This document shows, one piece after another, positions 1 through 7,107 of a stretch of DNA of 7,107 nt (positions are counted from its first letter, which is position 1; each line of letters opens with the position of its first letter). The notes below the pieces were generated by a model that saw only the letters and a program-made list of their open reading frames with translations, did no database searches and was not told the DNA's origin. The translations under genes and the position numbers were made by a program. Source of the DNA: Candidatus Melainabacteria bacterium (GTDB taxonomy: Bacteria > Actinomycetota > Actinomycetes > Mycobacteriales > Pseudonocardiaceae); assembly GCA_903970565.1 (NCBI GenBank), contig CAJCJE010000973.1, positions 1 to 7,107 on the forward strand, given 5' to 3'.

Positions 1-672
1 CAGTACGACAAGCTACTCACCGGCCAGCCGATGTTCCGCAACCGCCTCGCCGGGGTCGGCGTGCTGCCGCTGGACGCCTGCATCGCGCTGGGGGTCACCG
101 GCCCGGTGCTGCGCTCGGCCGGGCTGCCCTGGGACCTGCGCAAGGTCGAGCCGTACTCCGGTTACGAGACCTACGACTTCGACGTGCCGACCGAGACCAC
201 CGCCGATGCCTTCGGCCGGTTCCTGATCCGGCTGGAGGAGGTGCGCCAGTCGCTGCGAATCATCGAGCAGTGCCTGCGCAAGATCGAGGCCGGCCCGGTG
301 ATGGTGGCGGACGCCAAGATCGCCTGGCCCGCGCAGCTTTCCGTGGGCGCGGACGGGATGGGCAACTCCCTGGAGCACGTCCGCAAGATCATGGGCCAGT
401 CGATGGAGTCGCTGATCCACCACTTCAAGCTGGTCACCGAGGGCTTCTCGGTCCCGGCCGGCCAGGTCTACTCGGCGATCGAGTCGCCGCGCGGCGAGAT
501 CGCCTGCCACCTCGTCTCCGACGGTGGCACCCGGCCGATGCGGGTGCACGTGCGTGAGCCAAGTTTCATCAATCTTCAGGCGGCGCCCGCGATGTGCGAG
601 GGCGGGTTGTTCGCCGACGCCATCGCCACGCTCTCCTCGATCGACCCGGTGATTGGTGGTACCGACCGATGA
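1..672 (+). CDS. nuoD: NADH-quinone oxidoreductase subunit D (49 kDa-type), 5'-truncated
   Basis: Complex I subunit D sits in the peripheral arm at the membrane interface. With NuoB it forms the quinone-reduction chamber. The reading frame is open from base 1, so the start lies upstream. The 223 residues seen are roughly the C-terminal half of a protein usually about 400-440 aa long. Family landmarks, numbered within the fragment, are the segment Thr33-Pro63 (GPVLRSAG, then [13 protein letters not shown]), [10 protein letters not shown] at 140-149, ESPRGE at 161-166 followed by VSDGGTRP at 172-179, and the conserved end REPSFINLQ (185-193) to [11 protein letters not shown] (213-223). The insert-bearing stretch around 100-130 ([10 protein letters not shown], then GADGMGNS) matches my memory of actinobacterial NuoD. 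The N-terminal quinone-site His and Tyr residues known from the family fall outside the window. The stop codon overlaps the nuoE start by four bases (ATGA), implying translational coupling. The fold is homologous to the [NiFe]-hydrogenase large subunit, but the C-terminal metal-binding Cys motif of hydrogenases is absent, so this is not a hydrogenase. Confidence 0.97.
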   Translation, partial: QYDKLLTGQPMFRNRLAGVGVLPLDACIALGVTGPVLRSAGLPWDLRKVEPYSGYETYDFDVPTETTADAFGRFLIRLEEVRQSLRIIEQCLRKIEAGPVMVADAKIAWPAQLSVGADGMGNSLEHVRKIMGQSMESLIHHFKLVTEGFSVPAGQVYSAIESPRGEIACHLVSDGGTRPMRVHVREPSFINLQAAPAMCEGGLFADAIATLSSIDPVIGGTDR

Positions 673-1406
673 CCAGTGACCTGCGCGCGGACGTCTTCGG
701 CGCCGAGGTGGTCGCCGAAGCGCAGGAGATCATCCAGCGCTACCCGCGCTCCCGTTCGGCGCTGCTGCCGATGCTGCACCTGGTGCAGTCGATCGAGGGC
801 TACGTCAGCCCGGCCGGCATCGCCTTCTGCGCGGCGCAGTTGGGCCTGACCACCGCCGAGGTCGACGCGGTGGTCACCTTCTACACGATGTACAAGCGCA
901 AGCCCTGCGGCGAACACCTGGTCAGCGTGTGCACCAACACGCTGTGCGCGGCGCTGGGCGGGGACGACATCTACAAGCGGTTGACCACGCGGCTGGGCAC
1001 CGACGACGCACCGGTCGGGCACGAGGAAACGGCGGGCGAACCGGGAGAGACCGGCTCGATCACGTTGGAACACGCCGAATGCCTCGCCGCCTGCGACCTC
1101 GGGCCGGTCATCCAGGTCAACTACGAGTACTACGACAACCAGACCGTCGAGTCCGCGGTGGACCTCGTCGACTCGCTGCGGGCCGGGCAGAGGCCGGCGC
1201 CGAGTCGTGGCCCGGCGCTGAGCAGCTTCCGTGCGGTCTCCCGCGAGCTGGCCGGCTTCTTCGACGACCTGGACACCACTGTGGACGGTCCGTCGGCCGC
1301 GGCGGAAACCCTGCGTGGGGCACGGCTGGCCGAGGATCGCGGCTGGACCGCGCCGGTCATGTCGGACGTGCCACTGCCGCTGCCGGTAGCCGAGGAGAAG
1401 AAATGA
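669..1406 (+). CDS. nuoE: NADH-quinone oxidoreductase subunit E (24 kDa-type, [2Fe-2S])
   Basis: Subunit E carries the N1a-type [2Fe-2S] cluster next to the FMN of NuoF. The ATG at 669 is chosen because it gives the ATGA overlap with nuoD and a 245-aa protein starting [11 protein letters not shown] longer open frame from GTG 594 would run 78 bases into nuoD and code for an Arg/His-rich stretch unlike the family. An N-terminal helical part (about 10-75, with [10 protein letters not shown] and [11 protein letters not shown]) precedes a thioredoxin-like domain. The cluster ligands are Cys88 and Cys93 (CTNTLC) and Cys138 and Cys142 (CLAAC), the classic CX4C...CX3C pattern. Residues about 110-131 form an acidic, Gly-rich insert between the Cys pairs. 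Residues about 172-245 form a Pro/Ala-rich extension beyond the roughly 160-170 aa core seen in E. coli. Actinobacterial NuoE proteins are generally longer, so this is probably lineage-typical. The nuoD-nuoE-nuoF order and intact ligands indicate a functional subunit. Confidence 0.97.
   Translation: MTSDLRADVFGAEVVAEAQEIIQRYPRSRSALLPMLHLVQSIEGYVSPAGIAFCAAQLGLTTAEVDAVVTFYTMYKRKPCGEHLVSVCTNTLCAALGGDDIYKRLTTRLGTDDAPVGHEETAGEPGETGSITLEHAECLAACDLGPVIQVNYEYYDNQTVESAVDLVDSLRAGQRPAPSRGPALSSFRAVSRELAGFFDDLDTTVDGPSAAAETLRGARLAEDRGWTAPVMSDVPLPLPVAEEKK
1392..1397 (+). promoter_or_regulatory. Ribosome binding site for nuoF
   Basis: GAGGAG lies five bases before the ATG at 1403, inside the last codons of nuoE (Glu-Glu-Lys-Lys). 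It is a good Shine-Dalgarno match at normal spacing and supports the 1403 start over any start further upstream in the same open frame. Confidence 0.75.
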
Positions 1407-2719
1407 GCACAGACCCGGTAACCCCGGTACTGACCAAGCGCTGGCTGTCCCCGCGCTCCTGGCGGCTGTCCACCTACGAACAGCTGGAGGGCTACACCGC
1501 GCTGCGCAAGGCCCTGGCCGCCACCCCGGAACAGCTGGTCAACGTGGTCAAGGACGCCGGCCTGCGCGGTCGGGGCGGCGCCGGTTTCCCGGCCGGCGTG
1601 AAGTGGAGCTTCATGCCGCCCAACGAGGACAAGCCGCACTACCTGGTGATCAACGCCGACGAGGGCGAACCGGGAACCTGCAAGGACATTCCGCTGATGA
1701 TGGCGGACCCGCACTCGCTGATCGAGGGCTGCGTCATCGCCTCCTACGCGATGCGCTCGCACCACTGCTTCATCTACGTGCGTGGCGAGGCGCTGCACTG
1801 CGTGCGCCGGCTCAACTCGGCCGTCCGCGAGGCCCGCGCCGCCGGCTACCTGGGCCAGAACATCCTCGACACCGGGTACGACCTGGACATCACCGTGCAC
1901 GCCGGGGCCGGCGCGTACATCTGCGGTGAGGAGACCGCGCTGCTGGACTCGCTGGAGGGCCGTCGCGGCCAGCCGCGCCTCAAGCCGCCGTTCCCCGCCG
2001 CCGCCGGCCTCTACGCCGCGCCGACCACGGTGAACAACGTGGAGACCATCGCCAGCGTGCCATTCATCGTGAACGCGGGCTCGGCCTGGTTCCGTTCGAT
2101 GGGCCGGGAGAAGTCGCCTGGCCCGAAGATCTTCTCCATTTCCGGTCACGTGACCAAGCCCGGTCAGTACGAGGCGCCGATGGGCACCACCCTTCGCCAA
2201 CTGCTGGAACTGTGCGGCGGCATGAAGGACGGCATCCCGCTGAAGTTCTGGACCCCCGGCGGTTCCTCAACGCCGATGTTCACCGCCGAGCACCTCGACG
2301 TGCCGCTGGACTTCGAGGGTGCCGCCGAGGCCGGCTCGATGCTCGGTACCACCGCCGTCCAGGTGTTCAACGAGACGGTGTCGGTGCCCTGGGCCGTGAT
2401 GAAGTGGACCCAGTTCTACGAACACGAGTCCTGCGGCAAGTGCACCCCCTGCCGGGAGGGCACCTACTGGCTGGCCCAGATCCTGGAGCGGATGGTCGCC
2501 GGCGAGGGCACCGTGAGCGACATCGACACCCTGCTCGATGTCTGCGACAACATCTTCGGCCGGTCCTTCTGCGCCCTGGGCGACGGTGCGGTCTCGCCGA
2601 TCCAGAGCGGGATCAAGTACTTCAGGGACGAATTCCTCGCGCTGTGTGACAGCAACGCCGTCAACGCGGCACGGGGCAACGATGAACGGCGCGAGCTGGC
2701 GGGAGCGCACTCACGATGA
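1403..2719 (+). CDS. nuoF: NADH-quinone oxidoreductase subunit F (51 kDa-type, NADH/FMN-binding)
   Basis: Subunit F is the electron entry point. It oxidises NADH at a bound FMN and hands electrons to its N3-type [4Fe-4S] cluster. The product is 438 aa ([10 protein letters not shown]...), the normal family length. The start shares ATGA with the nuoE stop. The same frame is open back to 929, but that part lies inside nuoE and gives an Arg-rich sequence without family character. Motifs in order: the flavin/NADH glycine-rich loop [13 protein letters not shown] at 56-68; [12 protein letters not shown] at 84-95; [19 protein letters not shown] at 168-186; [14 protein letters not shown] at 207-220 in the SLBB/flavin region; and [11 protein letters not shown] at 343-353 with Cys344, Cys347 and Cys350. 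The fourth cluster ligand is Cys390 in [10 protein letters not shown]. All four cluster ligands and the flavin-site glycines are present. The family also includes HoxF-like and formate dehydrogenase diaphorase subunits, but the flanking nuoE and nuoG make complex I the clear reading. Confidence 0.98.
   Translation: MSTDPVTPVLTKRWLSPRSWRLSTYEQLEGYTALRKALAATPEQLVNVVKDAGLRGRGGAGFPAGVKWSFMPPNEDKPHYLVINADEGEPGTCKDIPLMMADPHSLIEGCVIASYAMRSHHCFIYVRGEALHCVRRLNSAVREARAAGYLGQNILDTGYDLDITVHAGAGAYICGEETALLDSLEGRRGQPRLKPPFPAAAGLYAAPTTVNNVETIASVPFIVNAGSAWFRSMGREKSPGPKIFSISGHVTKPGQYEAPMGTTLRQLLELCGGMKDGIPLKFWTPGGSSTPMFTAEHLDVPLDFEGAAEAGSMLGTTAVQVFNETVSVPWAVMKWTQFYEHESCGKCTPCREGTYWLAQILERMVAGEGTVSDIDTLLDVCDNIFGRSFCALGDGAVSPIQSGIKYFRDEFLALCDSNAVNAARGNDERRELAGAHSR
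2701..2705 (+). promoter_or_regulatory. Probable ribosome binding site for nuoG
   Basis: GGGAG lies ten bases before ATG 2716, within the 3' end of nuoF. The match is moderate and the spacing is at the long end. The ATGA overlap suggests that ribosomes finishing nuoF also re-initiate here. Confidence 0.5.
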
Positions 2720-5397
2720 CCATTGCTCCGGAGCAGAACAGCGATGCCCCCGAGAAGCCACCGGTTCCCGAGGGACACGTGCGGCTGATCGTCGACGGGG
2801 TGGAGATCACCGCGCCCAAGGGTGAGCTGATCATCCGCACCGCCGAGCGGATCGGCGTGGAGGTGCCGCGCTTCTGCGACCACCCGCTGCTGGACCCGGC
2901 CGCGGCCTGCCGGCAGTGCCTGGTCGAGGTCGAGATGAACGGCCGGCCGATGCCCAAGCCGCAGCCGGCCTGCGCGGTCACGGTCGCCGACGGCATGGTG
3001 GTCAAAACGCAGCGCACCTCGGCGGTCGCGGACAAGGCGCAGCAGGGCGTGATGGAGCTGCTGCTGATCAACCACCCGCTGGACTGCCCGATCTGCGACA
3101 AGGGCGGGGAGTGCCCGCTACAGAACCAGGCGCTCGCGCACGGTCGCACGGACTCCCGGTTCGTCGACACCAAGCGGACCTTCGCCAAGCCGGTGCCGAT
3201 CTCCAACCAGGTGCTGCTGGACCGGGAACGCTGCGTGCTCTGTCAGCGCTGCACCCGGTTCTCCGCCGAGATCGCCGGCGACCCGTTCATCGACCTGCTG
3301 GAGCGCGGCGCGCACCAGCAGATCGGCGTCGGTCCCGCCGACCCGGACTCGCTGCTGTCCAGGGTGGACAGTCCGAGCGAGGTCACCGGGTTCACCGTGC
3401 ACGGCCACGACGGCGACATCGCGGTCGGCGACAAGCAGCCCTACTCCAGCTACTTCTCCGGCAACGTCATCCAGATCTGCCCGGTCGGCGCGCTCACCTC
3501 GGCCGCCTACCGGTTCCGCTCCCGCCCGTTCGACCTGGTCTCCAAGCCCAGCGTCTGCGAGCACTGCGCCTCCGGCTGCGCCCAGCGCACCGACTTCCGG
3601 CGCGGCAAGGTGCAGCGGCGCCTGGCCGGCGACGACCCGGCGGTGAACGAGGAGTGGAACTGCGACAAGGGCCGCTTCGCCTTCACCTATGCCACCGCGA
3701 CCGACCGGTTCACCCGGCCGATGGTGCGCGACGAGGCATCCGGTGAACTGCGCGAGTCCTCCTGGACCGAGGCGCTGCGCGTCGCGGCGGCCGGTCTGCT
3801 GGCCGCGCGCGGGAACAAGGGCGCCGCGGTCCTCACCGGCGGTCGGCTGACCGTCGAGGACGCCTACGCCTACGCCAAGTTCGCCCGGATCGCGTTGCAC
3901 ACCAACGACATCGACTTCCGGGCCCGGCCGCACTCGGCCGAGGAACTGGACTTCCTGTCCTCCACGGTGCTCGGCGCGACCCCGGACAACGGTGGCGTCA
4001 GCTACGCCGACCTGGAAACCGCGCCGGCCGTCCTCTCGGTGGCCTTCGAGCCGGAGGAGGAATCGCCGATCGTGTTCCTGCGGCTGCGCAAGGCGGCCCG
4101 CAAGAGTTCGACGGCGGTCTTCCACATCGGCAGCCACACCACCCCGGCCGTCACCAAGACCTTCGGCACGCTGCTGGCCTGCGTTCCCGGCGCGGAAGCC
4201 GCCGCCGTGGACGGACTGGCCGCGCACGCGCCGGATGTCGTGGAATCGCTGCGTAAGCCGGGCGCGGTCGTACTGGTCGGCGAACGCGCCGCGATCATCC
4301 CCGGCCTGTTCGCCGCGCTGCACAAGCTCATCGAGACCACCGGCGCGAAACTGGCCTGGATTCCGCGCCGGGCCGGGGAACGCGGCGCGCTGGAAGCCGG
4401 CGCCGTGCCGAACCTGCTGCCCGGTGGCCGTTCGGTCACCGACGCCGCCGCCCGCGCGGACATCGAGCGCTCCTGGGGCCTGGCGGCCGGCAGCCTGCCG
4501 GCGCAGCTGGGCCTGGACACCAACGGGATCATTGCCGCCGCCGCCGCCGGTCAACTCGGCGCGCTGGTCGTCGGCGGGGTCGACCCGGACGACCTGCCCG
4601 ACCCGGAACTGGCCGTCACCGCACTGTCCACCGTGGACTTCGTGGTCAGCCTGGAACTGCGGCCCAGCGAGGTCACCAGGCGGGCGCACGTGGTCCTCCC
4701 GGTCGCCCCGGCGGCCGAGAAGTCCGGCAGCTACCTCAACTGGGAAGGCCGGCGCCGCGAGTTCGGCGTGGTCATCGAGCGTGCCGGCGCGCTGCCCGAC
4801 TGCCGGGTGCTGGACACCCTGGCCGTGGAGATGGACGCCGACCTGTTCACCCAGACCGCGCAGGCCGCCGCCGGCGACCTGGCCCGCCTCGGCGCCCCCG
4901 CCGCACCGAGCCCGACCGCCGCGCTGGTCATGGACCCGGCCGCGCCGGTCGCCGCCGGCACCGGTCAGGTCCGGCTGGCGACCTGGCGGCAGCTGTTGGA
5001 CAACGGCTCGCTGCAACGCGGGGAGCCGCACCTGGCCGGCACCGCCCGCCCGGCCATCGCCAAGCTCGCCCCGGCGACCGCAGTGCGCTTCGGCATCACC
5101 TTCGGCGGCGACGTGACCGTGTCCACCGCGCGCGGATCGGTCACCCTGCCGGTACTGCCCGCCGACCTGCCGGTCGACGTGCTGTGGCTGCCGGAGAACT
5201 CCGGACCCTCGGCGGTGCACCGGGTACTCGGCGCCGGCCACGGGTCGGTGGTCAACATCGGTCCGGCACCGAGCGGAGCAACCTCGGCCGGCGCCGGCGC
5301 GGCCGGATCGAGCGCGGCGGGATCGAGTTCGGCGGGATCGGGCGCGACCGGTTTCAGGCCGGCTGGTTTCAGCGCGGCTAGTGAAGGTGAGGCGTGA
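2716..5397 (+). CDS. nuoG: NADH-quinone oxidoreductase subunit G (75 kDa-type, multi-cluster)
   Basis: Subunit G is the large electron-transfer subunit of the peripheral arm. The product is 893 aa. The start at 2716 overlaps the nuoF stop by ATGA. Residues about 20-100 form a plant-type ferredoxin domain with [2Fe-2S] ligands Cys54, Cys65, Cys68 and Cys86. The next [4Fe-4S] site has the hallmark His ligand: His120, Cys124, Cys127 and Cys133. A further [4Fe-4S] site is Cys173, Cys176, Cys179 and Cys255 (the last in QICPVGAL). A complete N7 motif follows: Cys281, Cys284, Cys288 and Cys316. Residues about 330-720 are a molybdopterin-oxidoreductase-like domain, divergent and probably without cofactor as is usual in complex I. 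Residues about 748-850 resemble the beta-barrel dinucleotide-binding domain of that superfamily ([18 protein letters not shown] at 798-815). The C-terminus, about 852-893, is a Gly/Ala/Ser tail made from a short tandem repeat. The overall length exceeds mitochondrial homologues (about 700) but is in the range I would expect for bacterial N7-type NuoG. Confidence 0.97.
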   Translation: MTIAPEQNSDAPEKPPVPEGHVRLIVDGVEITAPKGELIIRTAERIGVEVPRFCDHPLLDPAAACRQCLVEVEMNGRPMPKPQPACAVTVADGMVVKTQRTSAVADKAQQGVMELLLINHPLDCPICDKGGECPLQNQALAHGRTDSRFVDTKRTFAKPVPISNQVLLDRERCVLCQRCTRFSAEIAGDPFIDLLERGAHQQIGVGPADPDSLLSRVDSPSEVTGFTVHGHDGDIAVGDKQPYSSYFSGNVIQICPVGALTSAAYRFRSRPFDLVSKPSVCEHCASGCAQRTDFRRGKVQRRLAGDDPAVNEEWNCDKGRFAFTYATATDRFTRPMVRDEASGELRESSWTEALRVAAAGLLAARGNKGAAVLTGGRLTVEDAYAYAKFARIALHTNDIDFRARPHSAEELDFLSSTVLGATPDNGGVSYADLETAPAVLSVAFEPEEESPIVFLRLRKAARKSSTAVFHIGSHTTPAVTKTFGTLLACVPGAEAAAVDGLAAHAPDVVESLRKPGAVVLVGERAAIIPGLFAALHKLIETTGAKLAWIPRRAGERGALEAGAVPNLLPGGRSVTDAAARADIERSWGLAAGSLPAQLGLDTNGIIAAAAAGQLGALVVGGVDPDDLPDPELAVTALSTVDFVVSLELRPSEVTRRAHVVLPVAPAAEKSGSYLNWEGRRREFGVVIERAGALPDCRVLDTLAVEMDADLFTQTAQAAAGDLARLGAPAAPSPTAALVMDPAAPVAAGTGQVRLATWRQLLDNGSLQRGEPHLAGTARPAIAKLAPATAVRFGITFGGDVTVSTARGSVTLPVLPADLPVDVLWLPENSGPSAVHRVLGAGHGSVVNIGPAPSGATSAGAGAAGSSAAGSSSAGSGATGFRPAGFSAASEGEA
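5284..5373 (+). repeat. Degenerate 15-bp tandem repeat in the nuoG 3' end
   Basis: Six consecutive 15-base units run in frame with nuoG: 5284-5298, 5299-5313, 5314-5328, 5329-5343, 5344-5358 and 5359-5373. They code for [25 protein letters not shown] and PAGFS (residues 857-886). Adjacent units share most bases: GCGGCCGGATCGAGC against GCGGCGGGATCGAGT, for example. The last two share the core GGTTTCAG. The preceding 15 bases (PSGAT) and the following bases (AAS) look like worn flanking units. The pattern is consistent with growth by slippage of a flexible, non-catalytic tail. Confidence 0.75.
5384..5392 (+). promoter_or_regulatory. Ribosome binding site deciding the nuoH start
   Basis: AAGGTGAGG ends four bases before ATG 5397. 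A GTG at 5394 is in the same frame and would give one extra Met, but it would leave only one base after this purine-rich site. ATG 5397 is therefore the better start. It leaves a one-base overlap with the nuoG stop (TGATG). Confidence 0.6.
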
Positions 5398-6779
5398 TGC
5401 AGGGTCTCTCACACAGCGGACTCGCCCCGATGTACACCAACGGGGACACGGCGATCCTGCTGAACAACGATCCGGTGTGGCTGTCGCTGATCAAGATCGT
5501 GGTCGTCTTCCTATTCCTGATGATCATGGCGATGCTCTGCGTGTGGGCCGAGCGCCGGGTCATTGGCCGGATGCAGCACCGGCCCGGCCCGAACCGGGTC
5601 GGCCCGTTCGGTCTGCTGCAAGCACTGGCCGACGGTCTGAAGGTGGCCTTCAAGGAGGACATCCGGCCGTTCCTGGCCGACAAGATCGTCTACATGATCG
5701 CGCCGATCATCGCGGCCGTGCCGGCGTTCCTGGCCTTCGCGGTCACCCCGTTCGGCGGCCAGGTTTCCATGTTCGGCCACCAGACCGCACTCCAGATCAC
5801 CGACCTGCCGGTCGGCGTGCTGGTGGTACTGGCCTGCTCCTCGGTCGGCGTCTACGGCATGGTGCTCGGCGGCTGGGCCTCCGGCTCGCCCTATCCGCTG
5901 CTGGCCGCGCTGCGCTCGGCCGCGCAGGTGATCTCCTACGAGATCGCGATGGGCCTGTCCCTGGTCGCGGTCATCATCTTCTCCCACTCACTGTCCACGG
6001 CGGACATCGTGCAGGCGCAGGCCAGCGGCTGGTACGGCTGGATGCTCCCGGTCAGCTTCGTGATCTACCTGATCTCGATGGTCGGCGAGACCAACCGGGC
6101 CCCGTTCGACCTGCCCGAGGCCGAGTCCGAACTGGTCGGTGGTTACCACACCGAGTACTCCAGCCTGAAGTTCGTGCTGTTCTACATCGCCGAGTACATC
6201 AACATGGTCGGCGTCTCCGCCTTCGCCACCACGCTGTTCCTCGGCGGCTGGCACGCGCCGTGGCCGCTGACCATCTGGGGCGGGGCGAACACCGGCTGGT
6301 GGGGCCTGCTCTGGTTCGTGATCAAGCTGCTGATCGTGCTGTTCTGCTTCGTCTGGATCAGGGCCACCCTGCCTCGGCTGCGCTACGACCAGTTCATGCG
6401 CTTCGGCTGGAAGGTGCTGGTCCCGGTCAACCTGGTCTGGATCGCCGCCGTGGTCGCGGTCCGCGAGATCAAGTCCCGCTACGGCTTCTCCGCGCCGATC
6501 GTGCTGGTCATCCTCGGCGTGGTGGTGATCGTCGCGATCGGCCTGGCGTTCGCGGTGCCGGAGAAACGGGTCGAGGACGAGGGTATCCAGCTGACCGGCG
6601 GCAACTATCCGATCCCACCACTGGACCTGGTGGTGCCGGAGAAACCGACAGCTCGCCGGCCGTCCTCGGCGCGCCGCAGGGCCGCCGAGCGGGCCGCCGC
6701 CGAGGCAACGGCCGTCCCGGCCGGTTCCAGCACTGCTGCTTCCAGTTCTGCGAAGGAGGTTGGCGATGGGGGTGTTTGA
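5397..6779 (+). CDS. nuoH: NADH-quinone oxidoreductase subunit H (ND1-type membrane subunit)
   Basis: Subunit H is the ND1 homologue. It anchors the peripheral arm, lines the quinone entry channel and starts the proton-transfer path. The product is 460 aa. Hydrophobic segments suitable for membrane helices lie at about 29-50, 97-118, 137-160, 180-197, 214-230, 258-283, 301-321, 338-355 and 366-387. The first family signature is at 52-82 ([19 protein letters not shown], then [12 protein letters not shown]). The second is the loop at 231-259, containing [20 protein letters not shown], with the acidic residues Glu231, Asp238, Glu241, Glu243 and Glu245 conserved in the family. After the last helix comes a hydrophilic tail of about 70 residues (388-460). 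Its basic Arg/Ala stretch (420-433) is followed by an Ala/Ser-rich end. E. coli NuoH is about 325 aa, so the tail and some N-terminal residues are extra. The stop falls 14 bases inside nuoI. Confidence 0.98.
   Translation: MQGLSHSGLAPMYTNGDTAILLNNDPVWLSLIKIVVVFLFLMIMAMLCVWAERRVIGRMQHRPGPNRVGPFGLLQALADGLKVAFKEDIRPFLADKIVYMIAPIIAAVPAFLAFAVTPFGGQVSMFGHQTALQITDLPVGVLVVLACSSVGVYGMVLGGWASGSPYPLLAALRSAAQVISYEIAMGLSLVAVIIFSHSLSTADIVQAQASGWYGWMLPVSFVIYLISMVGETNRAPFDLPEAESELVGGYHTEYSSLKFVLFYIAEYINMVGVSAFATTLFLGGWHAPWPLTIWGGANTGWWGLLWFVIKLLIVLFCFVWIRATLPRLRYDQFMRFGWKVLVPVNLVWIAAVVAVREIKSRYGFSAPIVLVILGVVVIVAIGLAFAVPEKRVEDEGIQLTGGNYPIPPLDLVVPEKPTARRPSSARRRAAERAAAEATAVPAGSSTAASSSAKEVGDGGV
6752..6759 (+). 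promoter_or_regulatory. Strong ribosome binding site for nuoI
   Basis: GAAGGAGG is an almost complete anti-16S match six bases before ATG 6766. It lies in the nuoH codons for Ala-Lys-Glu-Val. It is the strongest such site in the window, and it fixes the nuoI start and the 14-base overlap with nuoH. Confidence 0.85.
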
Positions 6780-7107
6780 TCCCATCAAGGGGTTCGGCGT
6801 CACCTTCTCGACCATGTTCAAGCGGGTGGTCACCGAGCAGTACCCGGAGGACTACCGGGCCACCGCCCCGCGCTACCACGGTCGCCACCAGCTCAACCGG
6901 CACCCGGACGGGCTGGAGAAGTGCGTCGGCTGCGAGTTGTGCGCCTGGGCCTGCCCGGCCGACGCGATCTTCGTCGAGGGCGGCAACAACACCGAGGAGG
7001 CGCGGTTCTCCCCCGGTGAGCGCTACGGCCACGACTACCAGATCAACTACCTGCGGTGCATCGGCTGCGGCCTGTGCGTCGAGGCCTGCCCGACCCGGTC
7101 GCTGACC
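6766..7107 (+). CDS. nuoI: NADH-quinone oxidoreductase subunit I (TYKY-type, 2x[4Fe-4S]), 3'-truncated
   Basis: Subunit I is an 8Fe ferredoxin-like subunit. It relays electrons from NuoG to the terminal cluster in NuoB, close to the membrane. The first 114 residues are present and the window's edge cuts the rest. Homologues run about 150-220 aa, so perhaps a third to a half is missing. The N-terminal stretch ([20 protein letters not shown]) looks like the amphipathic helix that lies along the membrane surface. The first cluster motif is Cys53, Cys56, Cys59, then Cys63-Pro64 ([12 protein letters not shown]). The second is Cys98, Cys101, Cys104, then Cys108-Pro109 ([12 protein letters not shown]). 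In this family the fourth Cys of each motif completes the other motif's cluster. The loop between them (about 71-92, EGGNN to GHDYQIN) is the usual complex-I-type spacer. The context directly after nuoH supports the call over a generic ferredoxin. Confidence 0.97.
   Translation, partial: MGVFDPIKGFGVTFSTMFKRVVTEQYPEDYRATAPRYHGRHQLNRHPDGLEKCVGCELCAWACPADAIFVEGGNNTEEARFSPGERYGHDYQINYLRCIGCGLCVEACPTRSLT

Noticed and set aside
594..668. GTG-started longer nuoE.
   Set aside because: It would lie within nuoD and add an Arg/His-rich peptide unlike any NuoE N-terminus. ATG 669 fits the overlap pattern.
929..1402. Upstream extension of the nuoF frame, which would make a 596-aa protein.
   Set aside because: This part overlaps nuoE out of frame and codes for an Arg/Gly-rich sequence without family similarity. 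The start at 1403 has a good ribosome binding site and the ATGA coupling.
1130..2200. 356-codon minus-strand frame across nuoE and nuoF.
   Set aside because: It is an antisense shadow with no recognisable domain, opposite well-supported nuo genes.
3700..4900. Possible active molybdopterin enzyme in the NuoG middle domain.
   Set aside because: The domain is inherited from the molybdopterin oxidoreductase superfamily. In complex I it is degenerate, and I see no catalytic Cys, Sec or Ser motif typical of active family members.
3118..5412. Very long open frame on the minus strand opposite nuoG (764 codons).
   Set aside because: It is an antisense shadow. High GC at third positions of nuoG removes stops from this frame. 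The translation is Gly/Arg/Ala/Val-rich with no recognisable domain, while the + strand holds all the NuoG cluster ligands.
5381..7105. 574-codon + strand frame covering nuoH and nuoI.
   Set aside because: Its translation is Arg/Pro/Gly-rich low-complexity sequence with no membrane segments. It is a +1 shadow of nuoH and nuoI.
1..7107. Search for an undescribed system, mobile element, RNA gene, CRISPR array or terminator.
   Set aside because: Every base falls in one of six conserved nuo genes. No IS ends, tRNA-like folds, direct-repeat/spacer pattern or T-run hairpin was noticed by eye.

Overview
This window is an internal slice of a type-I NADH dehydrogenase (respiratory complex I, nuo) operon from a high-GC actinobacterium. 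All six genes lie on the + strand in the canonical order nuoD-nuoE-nuoF-nuoG-nuoH-nuoI. The composition is strongly GC-rich, with G or C at most third codon positions. NuoD and NuoF resemble the mycobacterial/pseudonocardial versions as I remember them, for example the NuoF stretch around Asn84-Asp95 and the NuoD C-terminus ending in Asp-Arg. I infer an actinomycete, probably of the Pseudonocardiales or a relative. The genus cannot be fixed from the sequence alone.

Layout: 1-672 is the C-terminal half of nuoD, cut by the window's left edge. 669-1406 is nuoE, 1403-2719 nuoF, 2716-5397 nuoG and 5397-6779 nuoH. 6766-7107 is the N-terminal part of nuoI, cut by the right edge. There is no intergenic DNA. 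The D/E, E/F and F/G junctions each share a 4-base ATGA, G/H shares one base (TGATG), and H/I overlaps by 14 bases. No promoter, terminator, tRNA, mobile element or CRISPR array is visible. The window looks like the middle of one translationally coupled transcript.

How the genes work together: NuoF binds NADH and FMN and passes electrons to its [4Fe-4S] cluster. NuoE carries the off-path [2Fe-2S] cluster beside the flavin. NuoG carries the chain onward with one [2Fe-2S] and two [4Fe-4S] clusters, plus an intact four-Cys motif for the extra N7 cluster. NuoI carries two more [4Fe-4S] clusters towards the quinone site. NuoD forms part of the quinone chamber, and NuoH is the membrane subunit that anchors the arm and lines the quinone channel. 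All expected cluster ligands are present in the sequence that can be read.

The less ordinary features are small. NuoE, NuoG and NuoH have low-complexity C-terminal extensions. The NuoG tail is built from a degenerate 15-bp tandem repeat coding for a pentapeptide, and GC drops locally at the gene ends just before the next start codon. I found no undescribed system here.
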